From the NCBI RefSeq assembly GCF_000732605.1, contig NZ_JPME01000013.1, positions 1-64,000 on the forward strand: a stretch of 64,000 bases of DNA, read 5' to 3'. A program made the translations under genes and the position numbers. Of this stretch, positions 26,024 through 35,331 are shown piece after piece. The notes under the pieces were generated by a model. It saw only the letters and a program-made list of their open reading frames with translations. It had not been told where the DNA came from and made no database searches. How positions within the stretch are numbered: position 1 is the stretch's first letter; each line of letters opens with the position of its first letter. The DNA is from Lacrimispora celerecrescens (GTDB lineage Bacteria > Bacillota > Clostridia > Lachnospirales > Lachnospiraceae).

Positions 26024-27283
26024 CTACCTTTCCAAAATAGCGCTCCTGATGTCCCCCTGAAGCCTTTTGGAAACTTCCTCCGGTGTGATGGCCTTGTTTC
26101 CGAAAAAATCGGTTAGATTCCCTGCTATCCCGTCTGATATGATAAACCATGTGGTATAGGCATTTTTTAAAATGCTCTGATTCCTTTCCCGTTCCACAAA
26201 CTCATCCGGAAGGCCTCTTACCCGTCCAGGATTTACCTTTACATCCGTTCTTACGGAAAGGCAGTAAGTATTTTCGTAATAGTTTTTTATCACCTCACTG
26301 GATGTAAGATAATCCAGCAGTTTTATGGATTCTTTTATGTTTGCCGTTACCGTAATCCCGATGTTGTCTCCCTGCAGCAGATAAGTCTGTTTTTGGATAT
26401 AAGGGATTTCCGCGATTTTATACTTACACTTCCTGTCCGAGTTCTCTAATATGGACATGGAGCTTAGCTCTGCAATGGCAATCTTTACATATCCCTTGGA
26501 AAATGCCTTCATTAACTCCTTCTGATTCCAGTTGATCACATCCTGGTCTATGATCCCCTCATCTCTCATGTTGTCAAGCATTTCATAAAGCTTCATGCAG
26601 TTTTCCGAATCCAGGCTCCGAAGGGTTCCTCCGGCTGAATAGATCATCTGCAGAAAACTGGAAGTAATATCCTCTTTATTCTTCATGGCTATGCCGAAAT
26701 TATAGGTGCCAAGGGTGCTGGTTTCCCTGCACAGCTTATAAAGTTCTTCCATCGTATCCGGTATGACGGCGTTATGCTTCTTCAAATGATCCTCATTATA
26801 AAATACCACATAGGGGTTGCTGGTAAAGGGAACGGAATAGCAGATGCCGTTTACCACCGTGCTGCTGTATGCATTCTTTAAATACAAAGAAGCCCTGTCC
26901 GTTGTCATATAGTCGGACAAATCCCGAAGGATCCCCATGGACTCAAGGGCAGGTGTCATGACGTTTTCACAAATGATTAAATCAGGTAGGTTGTTCTGGT
27001 CCTTATCAATGCACAGCTGCTTTTGAAAGCCGGACTGAGAGACGTACTGGATCTTAATCTCCGGGTTCCCAGGCATTTCGGAATATTCATCCGCAAGCTG
27101 CTTTAAGGATTCACCGCTTCCATCCTCCTCGCAGACAGCCATAATCACAAGCTTGTCCCTTTTTTTCTCCTCAGCTGCCACCACATTGGATTCCCTGTAA
27201 TATTTACAGATCACGCTGATCAGTAAAAAGGAAAACAGCAGCCATAAACCGATCAGAAGTCTTTGCACGGTCCTGTTCATCAT
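26024..27283 (-). CDS. Membrane-anchored extracellular solute-binding protein linked to the two-component system
   Basis: 419 residues. One N-terminal membrane helix (about 7-26) without a convincing lipobox (SVIC), so probably a signal anchor. The rest is a family 1 solute-binding fold: QLADEYSEMPGNPEIKIQYVSQS, DLIICENVMTPALESMGILRDLSDY, NGICYSVPFTSNPYVVFYNEDHLKKHN. It is only 1 bp downstream of the response regulator gene, so it belongs to that operon rather than to the transporter. A sensor-partner role, presenting sugar to the histidine kinase, is inferred from position. Confidence 0.8.
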   Translation of the reverse strand: MMNRTVQRLLIGLWLLFSFLLISVICKYYRESNVVAAEEKKRDKLVIMAVCEEDGSGESLKQLADEYSEMPGNPEIKIQYVSQSGFQKQLCIDKDQNNLPDLIICENVMTPALESMGILRDLSDYMTTDRASLYLKNAYSSTVVNGICYSVPFTSNPYVVFYNEDHLKKHNAVIPDTMEELYKLCRETSTLGTYNFGIAMKNKEDITSSFLQMIYSAGGTLRSLDSENCMKLYEMLDNMRDEGIIDQDVINWNQKELMKAFSKGYVKIAIAELSSMSILENSDRKCKYKIAEIPYIQKQTYLLQGDNIGITVTANIKESIKLLDYLTSSEVIKNYYENTYCLSVRTDVKVNPGRVRGLPDEFVERERNQSILKNAYTTWFIISDGIAGNLTDFFGNKAITPEEVSKRLQGDIRSAILER

Positions 27284-27284
27284 C

Positions 27285-28796
27285 TTAAAACACCTTTCTA
27301 TAGTCTGAGGGCGATACTCCCATAATGGAACGAAACACCTTATTAAAATATTTTGTATCTTTATACCCCACCATTTCTGCTACCTCATGGATCTTATAAT
27401 TGCCGGTTGCCAATAGCTTCTTTGCAACACTGACACGAAACTCCCCTAAAAAGGTACTAAAGTTAATCCCCATTTCCCTGGTAAACAGCTTGCTTAAATA
27501 TTCCGGTGTAATCCCCACCAGACCGGCCGCATCGGAAAGTGAGATTTCCTTATCATAATTCTGCCTTATGAATTCTATTACATTTAAAATCATGCCATTG
27601 CCGGTTAAGGCTTCCTGTTCTCTGTCATCTGCAACCATATCAATAATCTTCCAGTAATTGTTCAGAAAGATCTCCCTGATTCCGGTTTTCATCATATCGT
27701 TTAACAGGTACTGGTACAGAGCTTCAATGTCTTTGTTTTCCATCAGATCCCTTGCAGTGTTTAAAGCAGCCATGACAAAACGGACGGTATGGTTTTTAAT
27801 CACCTTGGGCTCTTCCCTGCTTTGAATGACTGTTTTCTCAAATTTCCTGGCGTTTTTTCTGATTCCCTCCTTGTTTCCATTTCTTATGTCCCTTTTTACT
27901 CCGCGCTCTAAATATTCCGGATATTCCACCCTTTCAAAGGACAGATTCTGGGTCAGCTCCCTGTCAATGATGCACTGGTCCTGAAATACAAAGGAATAAG
28001 AAAGATATTCCTGCATCTGCTTTAACGTATCTTTAAGACCGGAAAGACTTAAAAGTTCCTCGTAGCTGATGAGGAATTCTCCCTTCTCCTTTAAATCCTT
28101 CAGTATCTGAGTCTTAAATATGTTCTTTAAGTACCTGGCGTTCTGACCGTCTGAGATCATGACAAGGATTTGCTTTTCATAGGGAAGCTTAAAGATGAAA
28201 AATCCTGTGAGGCAGATTGCATCCAGGCTGTCTTTCAGCACTTCCGCCATCTGGTTCGTCGTATCCTCAAGAATGCTTTCCGATTGGATCAGAAACATGG
28301 AAATGACCTGATCCTTTTGCTTTCGTATCTTTTCAGCAAGTTGTTTTTGAATGACTTCCTGATCGCCTCCGTCTCCTGTCAGGATGGAAAACAGCAGCTG
28401 CTCCGCAGAAACCTGCTCCACCTTGTTCTTTGATAACTTTTTCTCCACCGTACCAAGGACCTCTATAATGTCCTCCACATCCAGAGGTTTTAACAAATAT
28501 TCAGCTACGGATAATTGTATGGCGCGCTGGGCATATTCAAACTCCGAATACCCGGTAAGCAGGACCGCCGCCGTCATAATCCCAGCTTCCCTGATCTTGT
28601 GGATCATGGTCAATCCATCCATCTTTGGCATGTTGATATCCGTTATAACGACATCCGGAAGTAAGGATAACACCTTTTCGAACCCCGCTTCCCCATCGCT
28701 TTCCCCTGCAACCACTTCATGTGACGTATACTTTTCAATGATTTTTATAATCCCGTTCCTGGTGTTTGGTTCATCTTCCACAATTACTACTCTCAT
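27285..28796 (-). CDS. Response regulator with AraC-type DNA-binding domain (YesN type)
   Basis: 503 residues. Receiver domain 1-120 with acidic pair Glu7-Asp8, phosphoacceptor Asp53 in VVITDINMPKMDG and the conserved Lys in LLKPLD. A long middle region (about 130-390) typical of YesN-like regulators follows, then two helix-turn-helix motifs of AraC type at about 400-503 (ISLSDAAGLVGITPEYLSKLFTREMGINFSTFL and KIHEVAEMVGYKDTKYFNKVFRSIMGVSPSDYR). Partner of the YesM-type kinase encoded 19 bp upstream. It probably activates the CUT1/mannosidase operon. Confidence 0.93.
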   Translation of the reverse strand: MRVVIVEDEPNTRNGIIKIIEKYTSHEVVAGESDGEAGFEKVLSLLPDVVITDINMPKMDGLTMIHKIREAGIMTAAVLLTGYSEFEYAQRAIQLSVAEYLLKPLDVEDIIEVLGTVEKKLSKNKVEQVSAEQLLFSILTGDGGDQEVIQKQLAEKIRKQKDQVISMFLIQSESILEDTTNQMAEVLKDSLDAICLTGFFIFKLPYEKQILVMISDGQNARYLKNIFKTQILKDLKEKGEFLISYEELLSLSGLKDTLKQMQEYLSYSFVFQDQCIIDRELTQNLSFERVEYPEYLERGVKRDIRNGNKEGIRKNARKFEKTVIQSREEPKVIKNHTVRFVMAALNTARDLMENKDIEALYQYLLNDMMKTGIREIFLNNYWKIIDMVADDREQEALTGNGMILNVIEFIRQNYDKEISLSDAAGLVGITPEYLSKLFTREMGINFSTFLGEFRVSVAKKLLATGNYKIHEVAEMVGYKDTKYFNKVFRSIMGVSPSDYRKVF

Positions 28797-28815
28797 ACCG
28801 GCAAATATCCCCCTT

Positions 28816-30642
28816 CTATTCTTCGAATAAAATTTCAGCTGTTATTCTGGTTCCCCTGTCATTCGATTCAATAAAGAAATATCCGTCTTCTCCATAATAA
28901 TATTTAATCCTCATTATCACATTCCGCGCCCCGATACTCCCCTCCATTGCGCCGCTTAAATAATCGTAGTGGTTCAGTTCCCTGACCAGCTCCTCCTCCA
29001 TGCCTTTTCCATTGTCCTCAACGAAAATCACAAGATGCCTATCCCCCTTTCTTTTAATGGATACCGTGATCATATCCTGTCCCGTATTGCCTGGAAATCC
29101 GTGAATGATGGCATTTTCAATGAGGGGCTGGAACAGCAGCTTGTGCATTTTTAAATCCAGAACCTCCTCCTCCACATCCATGATACAGTGGAAGGAAAAA
29201 GAAAACCTTTGCTGCTGTAGAAAAATATACTGTTTTAAATATTCGATCTCACTTCGGACACTTACCACACCATTGCTTTTATGTACGCTGTAGCGCAGGA
29301 TATTTCCAAGATTTTTAAGCATTCTGCTAATTAAAAACTGTTCATTTTCTATGGCGATCCAGTTGATGGCATCCAGGGTATTATACAGAAAATGAGGATT
29401 GATCTGCGCTTCCAAAGCCTTTAATTCCGCATTTTTCTCACGGAGCAGGGCTTCCTTTTCAATCTTTCCCGACTGGTCGATCTTCTGTACCATGTGATTG
29501 AAATGTCTTGCGATCTTCCCAAACTCATCTTGCCAGGTATGCTCGATCTGAACCGTATAATCTCCCTTATAGGCTCTGTCCATGGCAGAGGTGATTTTTT
29601 CTACCCGGACCTGTAAGGAACCTGCAAACCGGATCATAATCAGAATGCTGGTGATGATAATCAGTATAGTAAGGAGGATGATCACCTCAAAGATGTATTT
29701 AAAGTCCTTTAGAAGCTCTCTGTTATCCCGAAGACTGACCAGTACAAACTGGTTTTTCAGTACAGGCTTAGTATATATGCTGTAGAATCCGGTATTCATG
29801 ATCTGATGGGCCTCCACGGCCTGCCGGATCTTCGACTCGGTCTTAGAAAACCGCTTCTCTCCGCCATCGGCCCATTCATCAAAGATGCCTGTCCCAATTA
29901 AGTCTATACGGGTACTGGATACGATGTTTCCGTTTGCATCACAAAGGAAGGAGACATTGATCCCATTATCGTCTTCCTGGGAATAAGTTTCCCGTATGTT
30001 GGTTTCGTCAAGACAGATCAGAATGCTTCCCACCGTTCCCTGCCTGTAATTATTAATATCTGCAATCCGGTGCCCCAAATAGACGATATTTCTTTTTGTT
30101 CCGTTTGCCTGCTCACGGTTTACCACATGGGAATAAACGGTCTGGGTATTATGAAAGGTCTCATCTGTTACATCCAGCCAGCTTCTGTCCTTTTCCGGAA
30201 AGCAGAAGCTGTCCATGGCATTGTTGGTAATGGAATCATACAGGATGCATTCCTTTTTCAGCGTTACCACAGCAATTCCCAATATTTCCGGATGAAGATA
30301 AGAGATATTTTCCAGATCATCTTCCAGCTGCTTCTTTAACAGATAATAATTCCTGGAATCCCATACATTCAGCTTTTCCAGCTTTAGAGCATACTCGTTC
30401 TCTGTATAAATGGACATGATGATGCTGTCGTATTCCGAGAAAAAGTCCTCCAGCCCTTTCTGTGACAATTTCATATTGCTTTCCACCAGAATGCCTGTCT
30501 GCTTTTTTAAGGTATTAGCCGCTATAATACAGGTTAGGATTTCAATTGCCATGACAGGAATGATTGAGACGAAAAGCAGGATGATCAATGTCTTTTTAGC
30601 AATTCCACATCCTCTGTATCTGTTTACCAAATATTTGATCAA
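28816..30642 (-). CDS. Sensor histidine kinase (YesM type)
   Basis: 608 residues. Two membrane helices (about 18-42 and 317-340) enclose an extracellular sensor domain, followed by a HAMP domain (about 341-395). The kinase core has phosphoacceptor His417 in QINPHFLYNTLDAI and an ATPase domain with QPLIENAIIHG and EDNGKGM. The gene starts with TTG at 30642, 7-8 nt after GGGGGG. First gene of a kinase/regulator/binding-protein operon next to a sugar transporter, the usual arrangement for carbohydrate-sensing systems of this class. Confidence 0.92.
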   Translation of the reverse strand: MIKYLVNRYRGCGIAKKTLIILLFVSIIPVMAIEILTCIIAANTLKKQTGILVESNMKLSQKGLEDFFSEYDSIIMSIYTENEYALKLEKLNVWDSRNYYLLKKQLEDDLENISYLHPEILGIAVVTLKKECILYDSITNNAMDSFCFPEKDRSWLDVTDETFHNTQTVYSHVVNREQANGTKRNIVYLGHRIADINNYRQGTVGSILICLDETNIRETYSQEDDNGINVSFLCDANGNIVSSTRIDLIGTGIFDEWADGGEKRFSKTESKIRQAVEAHQIMNTGFYSIYTKPVLKNQFVLVSLRDNRELLKDFKYIFEVIILLTILIIITSILIMIRFAGSLQVRVEKITSAMDRAYKGDYTVQIEHTWQDEFGKIARHFNHMVQKIDQSGKIEKEALLREKNAELKALEAQINPHFLYNTLDAINWIAIENEQFLISRMLKNLGNILRYSVHKSNGVVSVRSEIEYLKQYIFLQQQRFSFSFHCIMDVEEEVLDLKMHKLLFQPLIENAIIHGFPGNTGQDMITVSIKRKGDRHLVIFVEDNGKGMEEELVRELNHYDYLSGAMEGSIGARNVIMRIKYYYGEDGYFFIESNDRGTRITAEILFEE

Positions 30643-30691
30643 GTATTATCCCCCCTTTGTTAAATTCTTCCAATTTCCTATTCATTTTTGT

Positions 30692-30697
30692 ATTATA
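30692..30697 (-). promoter_or_regulatory. Probable -10 box of the kinase operon
   Basis: TATAAT preceded by TGT (extended -10) on the minus strand, about 50 bp before the kinase gene. The -35 region has only TATTGT or TTGTTA at less good spacing. Confidence 0.45.
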
Positions 30698-30745
30698 ACA
30701 TAATTTATATATAACAATAGGATTTTCAGGCGGTAGGCATAAAAA

Positions 30746-30822
30746 AACTTATGAATGAAAATTATATCAGAGTCTTGCTGACTGAGGCAGCCGATTCCTG
30801 TTATAATCTTCATCCATAAGTT
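30746..30822 (-). terminator. Intrinsic terminator after cooS
   Basis: Long stem of about 20 bp (AACTTATGGATGAA paired with TTCATTCATAAGTT and then ATTATA with TATAAT) around a loop of roughly 35 nt, followed by TTTTTTTAT on the minus strand. It starts 10 bp after the cooS stop. Confidence 0.85.
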
Positions 30823-30831
30823 AGGGATCAA

Positions 30832-32244
30832 TTATGAAAGACCCATTTTCTGTCTTTTTTTCATTATATGAGCTTCAATATCATTCGCTACCTGTACCGG
30901 ATCATCTCCTAACGCTACTTTCCCGCCTGTCAGTCCCTCTACGTCTTCCGTAAGCAATTTTACAAGCTTTGGTGCGCCGGTGATAAAGGGAGTGGGAGAA
31001 AGATGGGTATAGGCGCCGTATGCTATGGCAAATAAGCCATCTATGGTGGCCTTCTGTTCCATCCACTCCGGTGCAGTCACTGCAATGGGAAGATCTGAAA
31101 TGTCGGCATCTAAGTGGTCGGCTAAGGCTGTTACAAGCATGGAAATCCTTCCTGTATCCGTACAGGTTCCAAAGCTTAACACAGGAGGGATCCCCAGGGC
31201 TTTACACACTCCCCGCAATCCTTCTCCTGCCTGATCGATGGCATCCAAATTGCACATTCCTGCAACCTCTAAGCCATGGTTTCCGCAGCCCCCTGCAACT
31301 ACAAGGATGTCTTTTTTAATCAGCTCTTTTGTTAAATTCACCGTATTCCAATCCTGGGGACCATTTCTCAAAGTCGAGCAGTTTGCCAAAGCGACAATTC
31401 CTTTTAACTGACCTTTTGCAATTACATCTACCAGGTTATTTAAATCATTCCCGATTGCTCCTAAAACTGCTTCTGTAGAAAATCCGGCAATGGCTTTTTG
31501 TTTGTACTTCGGAACCATTGGCTTGATTTGTTTATGCCTTTTCTTAAAGTTCTCGATGGCAACGTGAATGCACGTTTCCGCCATTTCCTCCGCCTTCTTC
31601 GGATAATATGGCATCTTATGTTCCGTGCCGGGAACACCGATAATCGTGCTGACGCTTACCAGCGCAACCTGATACTTTTCTGCATATTGATCAATGGCAG
31701 GCGGTGAGCAGTTCTCTTCCATTACAAATGCGTCCACCGTTCCTGTTGCCAAAAATGGTTCAATGGATAACCAGTTACCCATAAGGCCCACAAACACATC
31801 ATCCATTTCAAATCTTTGCAGTAATTCCTGCCCGGTCTCAATGGAACCTACAATATGGATTCCTTTTGCACCGGCCTGTCTGGCCATATCCTGAAACTCC
31901 TGCATTCTTGCCTTCTGCAAAGCAGCGACCCCAATCCATGGCTGATGTCCATTAAATGCAATGTTCACATAATCAGGATCCATAATTCCTAGATCCACAT
32001 CCACTTCATGAGGCATCGGCGTTCCGAATAAAATATCCTGGGTCATTTCCAGGCCTATTTGCGCAGTATAAATTGTAGACAAACCTAAGCGCAGGGCTTT
32101 TGTTGCCAAGGAAACATAATCACCATCTACATTGGTAAGACAGCTTGCAATGCTGTTCTGCACTTCATGTTCAACGCCTGAAGGGTAAATGTGTAAGTCA
32201 TCCCATATCTTTTTCCGTTTTTTCGGTGCAAAGACTTCCACCAT
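30832..32244 (-). pseudogene. cooS: Carbon monoxide dehydrogenase CooS, C-terminal part after frameshift
   Basis: 470 residues matching the body of nickel-iron CO dehydrogenase, which oxidises CO to CO2. Visible active-site segments are FNGHQPW (His ligand region), MEENCSPPAID, ANCSTLRNG, GGCGNHGLEVAGMC, FGTCTDTGR and PEWMEQKATIDG. The ATG used here overlaps the stop of the N-terminal fragment by one base and has no ribosome binding site. Reading back in this frame gives Glu-His-Ser-Val before Met-Val-Glu-Val-Phe-Ala-Pro, the natural continuation of the upstream fragment, so this is one gene broken by a one-base deletion near 32255/32256. Together the parts give about 636 residues, the normal CooS length. 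Confidence 0.85.
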
Positions 32245-32744
32245 TACACTATGTTCATCAGGCTTATCTTCATCTCCCGGTCAAGAAACTCAGCCAGGCA
32301 GACAGCCATCTGATTCACATCCTGATTGGTGTTGATCCCGGTTAATTCACACATCCACTTTAATTTTTTGGTATCTGTAATCTGGAACATGGTATTGCCC
32401 TTTCCAGTTTCCTTTAAGGTCCGAAAGGCTTCGTAGGCATGATGGGCATAGGTGGCTGCTCCCATAATATTTCTCATGAGAAGATTTCTCATTGCCATGG
32501 CATCGGGGCCAATACCGCAAACACCTTTTTCCGGTCCTTTTTGTTCATTGATTCTGCAAGGTCCATTGGTACATAATTGACAGCTTAATCCCTGCAGGCA
32601 AAATTTGCATCGTATTTTTTCCTGCTCATCCCATCTGGAAAATACGCTTGATAATCCGTCATCTCTTATCCTAACCAGCATCTCTTCCACGGAGTCATGG
32701 TAGCTTACCCGACCTTCTGTTTTTTCTAAAACCGTCTCTGGCAT
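32244..32744 (-). pseudogene. cooS: Carbon monoxide dehydrogenase CooS, N-terminal part before frameshift
   Basis: 166 residues from the ATG at 32744, which has GGAGG 6 nt upstream; the TTG at 32756 is less likely. It carries the cysteine set for clusters D and B (IRCKFCLQGLSCQLCTNGPCRI, about residues 35-56, and a CGIG segment). The frame ends soon after with Leu-Met-Asn-Ile-Val-stop; adding one G after ATG at about 32256 would read on into the C-terminal part. No acetyl-CoA synthase or CooF/CooC genes are nearby. The fragment alone cannot be an active enzyme. Confidence 0.85.
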
Positions 32745-32804
32745 AATTACCTCCAATAAAATATTATTCCGTCAGTAGTATGCCAAATTTTAGTAACTCT
32801 ATTC

Positions 32805-33428
32805 TCACCCTCCCAGAGTCACATCCTGTTTGGAATACCATTCAATCGCATCGTATACGTGCTGGGGTGTAAAATCCGGCCAGTAATCATCGATGACATA
32901 CATATCCGAATAAACGGACTGTACCGGCAAGAATCCGGACAGTCTTCTGCGGCCTCCCCACCGAATCACCAGATCGATCCTGGATACATCGGCCGTTTTT
33001 AATTTAGGACCTATGGCTCCGTCCTGAAGCCCCAGATCCCACTCCCAGCTGTAATTGACCAGAAAGTTGATCTTCATTCCCCCATTGCCGAACTGGTGTC
33101 TGTTGGTATATGGTTTCAGCTCCTCCGGAAACATGGCTGACGTTGTTTTTCCCAGAACCAAAAGCTCGGCATCTTCCTTTGACAGTTCCTCCACGGCTTT
33201 TACGCACGCCTTTGAAAAGGCTTCCCTTTGGATTGAGGGACGCTTTGTATTGTCTACGGTAAAGCCGTAAAAGGTCATTTCATTAATTCCCAGTTTTCTG
33301 CAAAGGTGATAAAGGACCATTCCAGGGGATATTCCATTGTCATACCCCGCCTCTTTTTCCATTCCTTTTCCAAGGGCCCAGCGGCGGTTGCCGTCTGGTA
33401 TGATCCCGATGTGCTTTGGAATTCTCAT
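32805..33428 (-). CDS. Undecaprenyl diphosphate synthase-like cis-prenyltransferase (divergent)
   Basis: 207 residues, shorter than the usual 240-250. It keeps the substrate loop GIIPDGNRRWA (catalytic Asp at about residue 12) and a clear version of the C-terminal signature: DLVIRWGGRRRLSGFLPVQSVYSDMYVIDDYWPDF. Compared with E. coli UppS, Glu198 is replaced by Arg and the metal ligand Glu213 by Asp, while Arg194, Arg200 and Ser202 are kept. It is therefore probably not the housekeeping enzyme making the cell-wall lipid carrier. It lies between cooS and the CoA-disulfide-reductase gene, with a terminator before it. Substrate and chain length unknown. Confidence 0.75.
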   Translation of the reverse strand: MRIPKHIGIIPDGNRRWALGKGMEKEAGYDNGISPGMVLYHLCRKLGINEMTFYGFTVDNTKRPSIQREAFSKACVKAVEELSKEDAELLVLGKTTSAMFPEELKPYTNRHQFGNGGMKINFLVNYSWEWDLGLQDGAIGPKLKTADVSRIDLVIRWGGRRRLSGFLPVQSVYSDMYVIDDYWPDFTPQHVYDAIEWYSKQDVTLGG

Positions 33429-33546
33429 ATACGTTCCTCCATTATTCCTGCTATATTTGAATTATATAGAAAGTATAGCCAATTTTTTCTCTTCCATAAT
33501 TCTTACACTGGTAAATCATCTTAGACAGGAAATTCATGCAACATAT

Positions 33547-33587
33547 AAAAACAGACGGTATACCCTTCTTCCAAGGGCATACCGTCT
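33547..33587 (-). terminator. Intrinsic terminator of the cystine operon
   Basis: Stem AGACGGTAT.CCCTT / AAGGG.ATACCGTCT (one mismatch, 5-nt loop) followed by GTTTTTAT on the minus strand, 17 bp after the stop of the reductase gene. Confidence 0.88.
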
Positions 33588-33603
33588 ATCTCCATACATG
33601 CTT

Positions 33604-35301
33604 TTACAGAAAATTATATTCCGTTAGTATCTTCTCCCGTCCCGTAGTCATATCCGTAAAATATTCATAATAGCTGATTCCCAGGAATGAACCAGAAATG
33701 TTGATTACGTTATCAAAACCACGGCCCTTTAACGCCATAACGGCATTATAGCTTCTCTGACTGGTCCTGCAGTGTAAGTATACCGGCCTGTCATTAGGAA
33801 TCTCCGATATACGCTGTCTCAGTTCACCTAACGGGATATTCAAAGCTCCAATGAGATGACCCATCTCAAACTCGTCCCGGCCTCTCACATCGATAATACA
33901 GGCTTTGCTCTCCACTAACTCCCGTACTTGACTTACATGAACCTGTTTCACGGCTCCGTGCAGGACATTAAGCGCCACCAGTGCAGACAAATTAACCACA
34001 TCTCTTGCTGTGCCAAATACTGGTGAGTAACAGAGTTCCAGTCCCTTTAAATCCTCCAGTGTTCCATTCATGGCAATTAGGGTTGCGATAACGTCGATTC
34101 GTTTGTCTACATTCCCTTTGCCGATGGCCTGGGCTCCCAGGATCCTACCTGTAGGTACTTCGAATACAAGCTTAAAGTGCATGGGTGAACTGCCGGGCAT
34201 TAAGCCTACCTTATCCATGGTCATGGTGTAGACAGAATCGCAGGGTATATTATTTTCTTTTGCGGTTTTCTCATTAAGTCCTGTGGCCGCAGCGTTCAAA
34301 TCAAACAGTCTGACAGCGCAGGAGCCAATGACTCCGTTATTCCTGGTGGACATGCCATACATGGCATCAGCGGCTGCTCTTGCCTGGCGCAGAGCCGGAC
34401 CGGCTAATGGGAGCTTGGTTGGTTTGTGGGTAAGACGTTGGTAAACCTCAATGGCATCACCCACTGCATAGATATGCGGATCGCTGGTACGGTAATCTGC
34501 TGACACCTTAATTGCACCGGTCTCACCGATTTCCAGACCGGCCTGCTTTGCCAGCTCTGTCTCAGGCAGTACGCCAATGGAGAGCACCACTGCATCGCAG
34601 GGTAACTCCCTGCCTGAGTTTAAGATTACCTTATCCTCAGTGATGGCCTTAACACCGTCACCCACAGCCAGTTCCACGCCCTGATCATAAAGCTCTTTTT
34701 GCAGGATCTGGCTCATATCATAGTCAAATGGTGCCATGATCTGGCCGGCAGCCTCTGCCACAGCTACCTGCTTTCCTGTTGATTTTAAATTTTCTGCTAC
34801 CTCAAGGCCGATAAAGCCGCCTCCGATTACAACCACACTGCGGATTTCCTCTCTGGCAACATATTGATCCAGTTTTGCAATATCATCCACATTGCGCACG
34901 GTAAACACATGAGGGAGAGATACTCCCTCGATTGACTTAGGGCGGATCGGATAGGATCCTGGCGAAAGAACCAGTTCATCATATGATTCTTCATATTCCT
35001 GACCGGATACGCTGTCTTTAATTCGTATTTTCCTAAGAGTGCGGTCAATGCCGCACACCTCGCTGTTAACACGCACCTCGATATCGTAGGAATTCTTAAA
35101 CCCCTCAGGCGTCATCAGCACCAGATAGTCCTTGTCCTCCACGGTCCTGCTTAAATAATAGGGGAGTGAACAGTTGGAAAAGGATACATGCTCTCCCCGC
35201 TCAAATATGGTTATGGATGCATCTGCATCCAGACGCCTGATTCTGGCTGCGGCGGACGCACCGCCGGCAACACCTCCCACAATAAGAACACGTTTGCCCA
35301 T
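33604..35301 (-). CDS. CoA-disulfide reductase-like flavoprotein with C-terminal rhodanese domain
   Basis: 565 residues in three parts. An FAD/NAD(P)H pyridine-nucleotide disulfide reductase core (1-about 330) begins with the dinucleotide motif GGVAGGASAAAR and has the single redox Cys44 in SFSNCSLPYYL, as in CoA disulfide reductases. A dimerisation domain follows (about 330-450). The rhodanese domain (about 460-555) has active-site Cys511 in LHCRTSQRS. Such fusions reduce CoA disulfides, polysulfides or persulfides. An ATG at 35301 with AAAGGA 9 nt upstream is preferred over the in-frame GTG at 35307. It sits last in an operon with a cystine transporter and a cysteine lyase, so it probably handles the sulfane sulfur they release. 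Confidence 0.88.
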   Translation of the reverse strand: MGKRVLIVGGVAGGASAAARIRRLDADASITIFERGEHVSFSNCSLPYYLSRTVEDKDYLVLMTPEGFKNSYDIEVRVNSEVCGIDRTLRKIRIKDSVSGQEYEESYDELVLSPGSYPIRPKSIEGVSLPHVFTVRNVDDIAKLDQYVAREEIRSVVVIGGGFIGLEVAENLKSTGKQVAVAEAAGQIMAPFDYDMSQILQKELYDQGVELAVGDGVKAITEDKVILNSGRELPCDAVVLSIGVLPETELAKQAGLEIGETGAIKVSADYRTSDPHIYAVGDAIEVYQRLTHKPTKLPLAGPALRQARAAADAMYGMSTRNNGVIGSCAVRLFDLNAAATGLNEKTAKENNIPCDSVYTMTMDKVGLMPGSSPMHFKLVFEVPTGRILGAQAIGKGNVDKRIDVIATLIAMNGTLEDLKGLELCYSPVFGTARDVVNLSALVALNVLHGAVKQVHVSQVRELVESKACIIDVRGRDEFEMGHLIGALNIPLGELRQRISEIPNDRPVYLHCRTSQRSYNAVMALKGRGFDNVINISGSFLGISYYEYFTDMTTGREKILTEYNFL

Positions 35302-35331
35302 ATTCACACATCCTTTGTCAATTATTTTTTA

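Noticed and set aside
30746-30822. Structured RNA between the kinase operon and cooS
   Set aside because: The long stem ends in a T-run right after cooS, so a terminator is enough to explain it.
32244-32260. Programmed frameshift in cooS
   Set aside because: No X-XXY-YYZ slippery site, and no downstream stimulatory hairpin seen; a one-base deletion explains it more simply.
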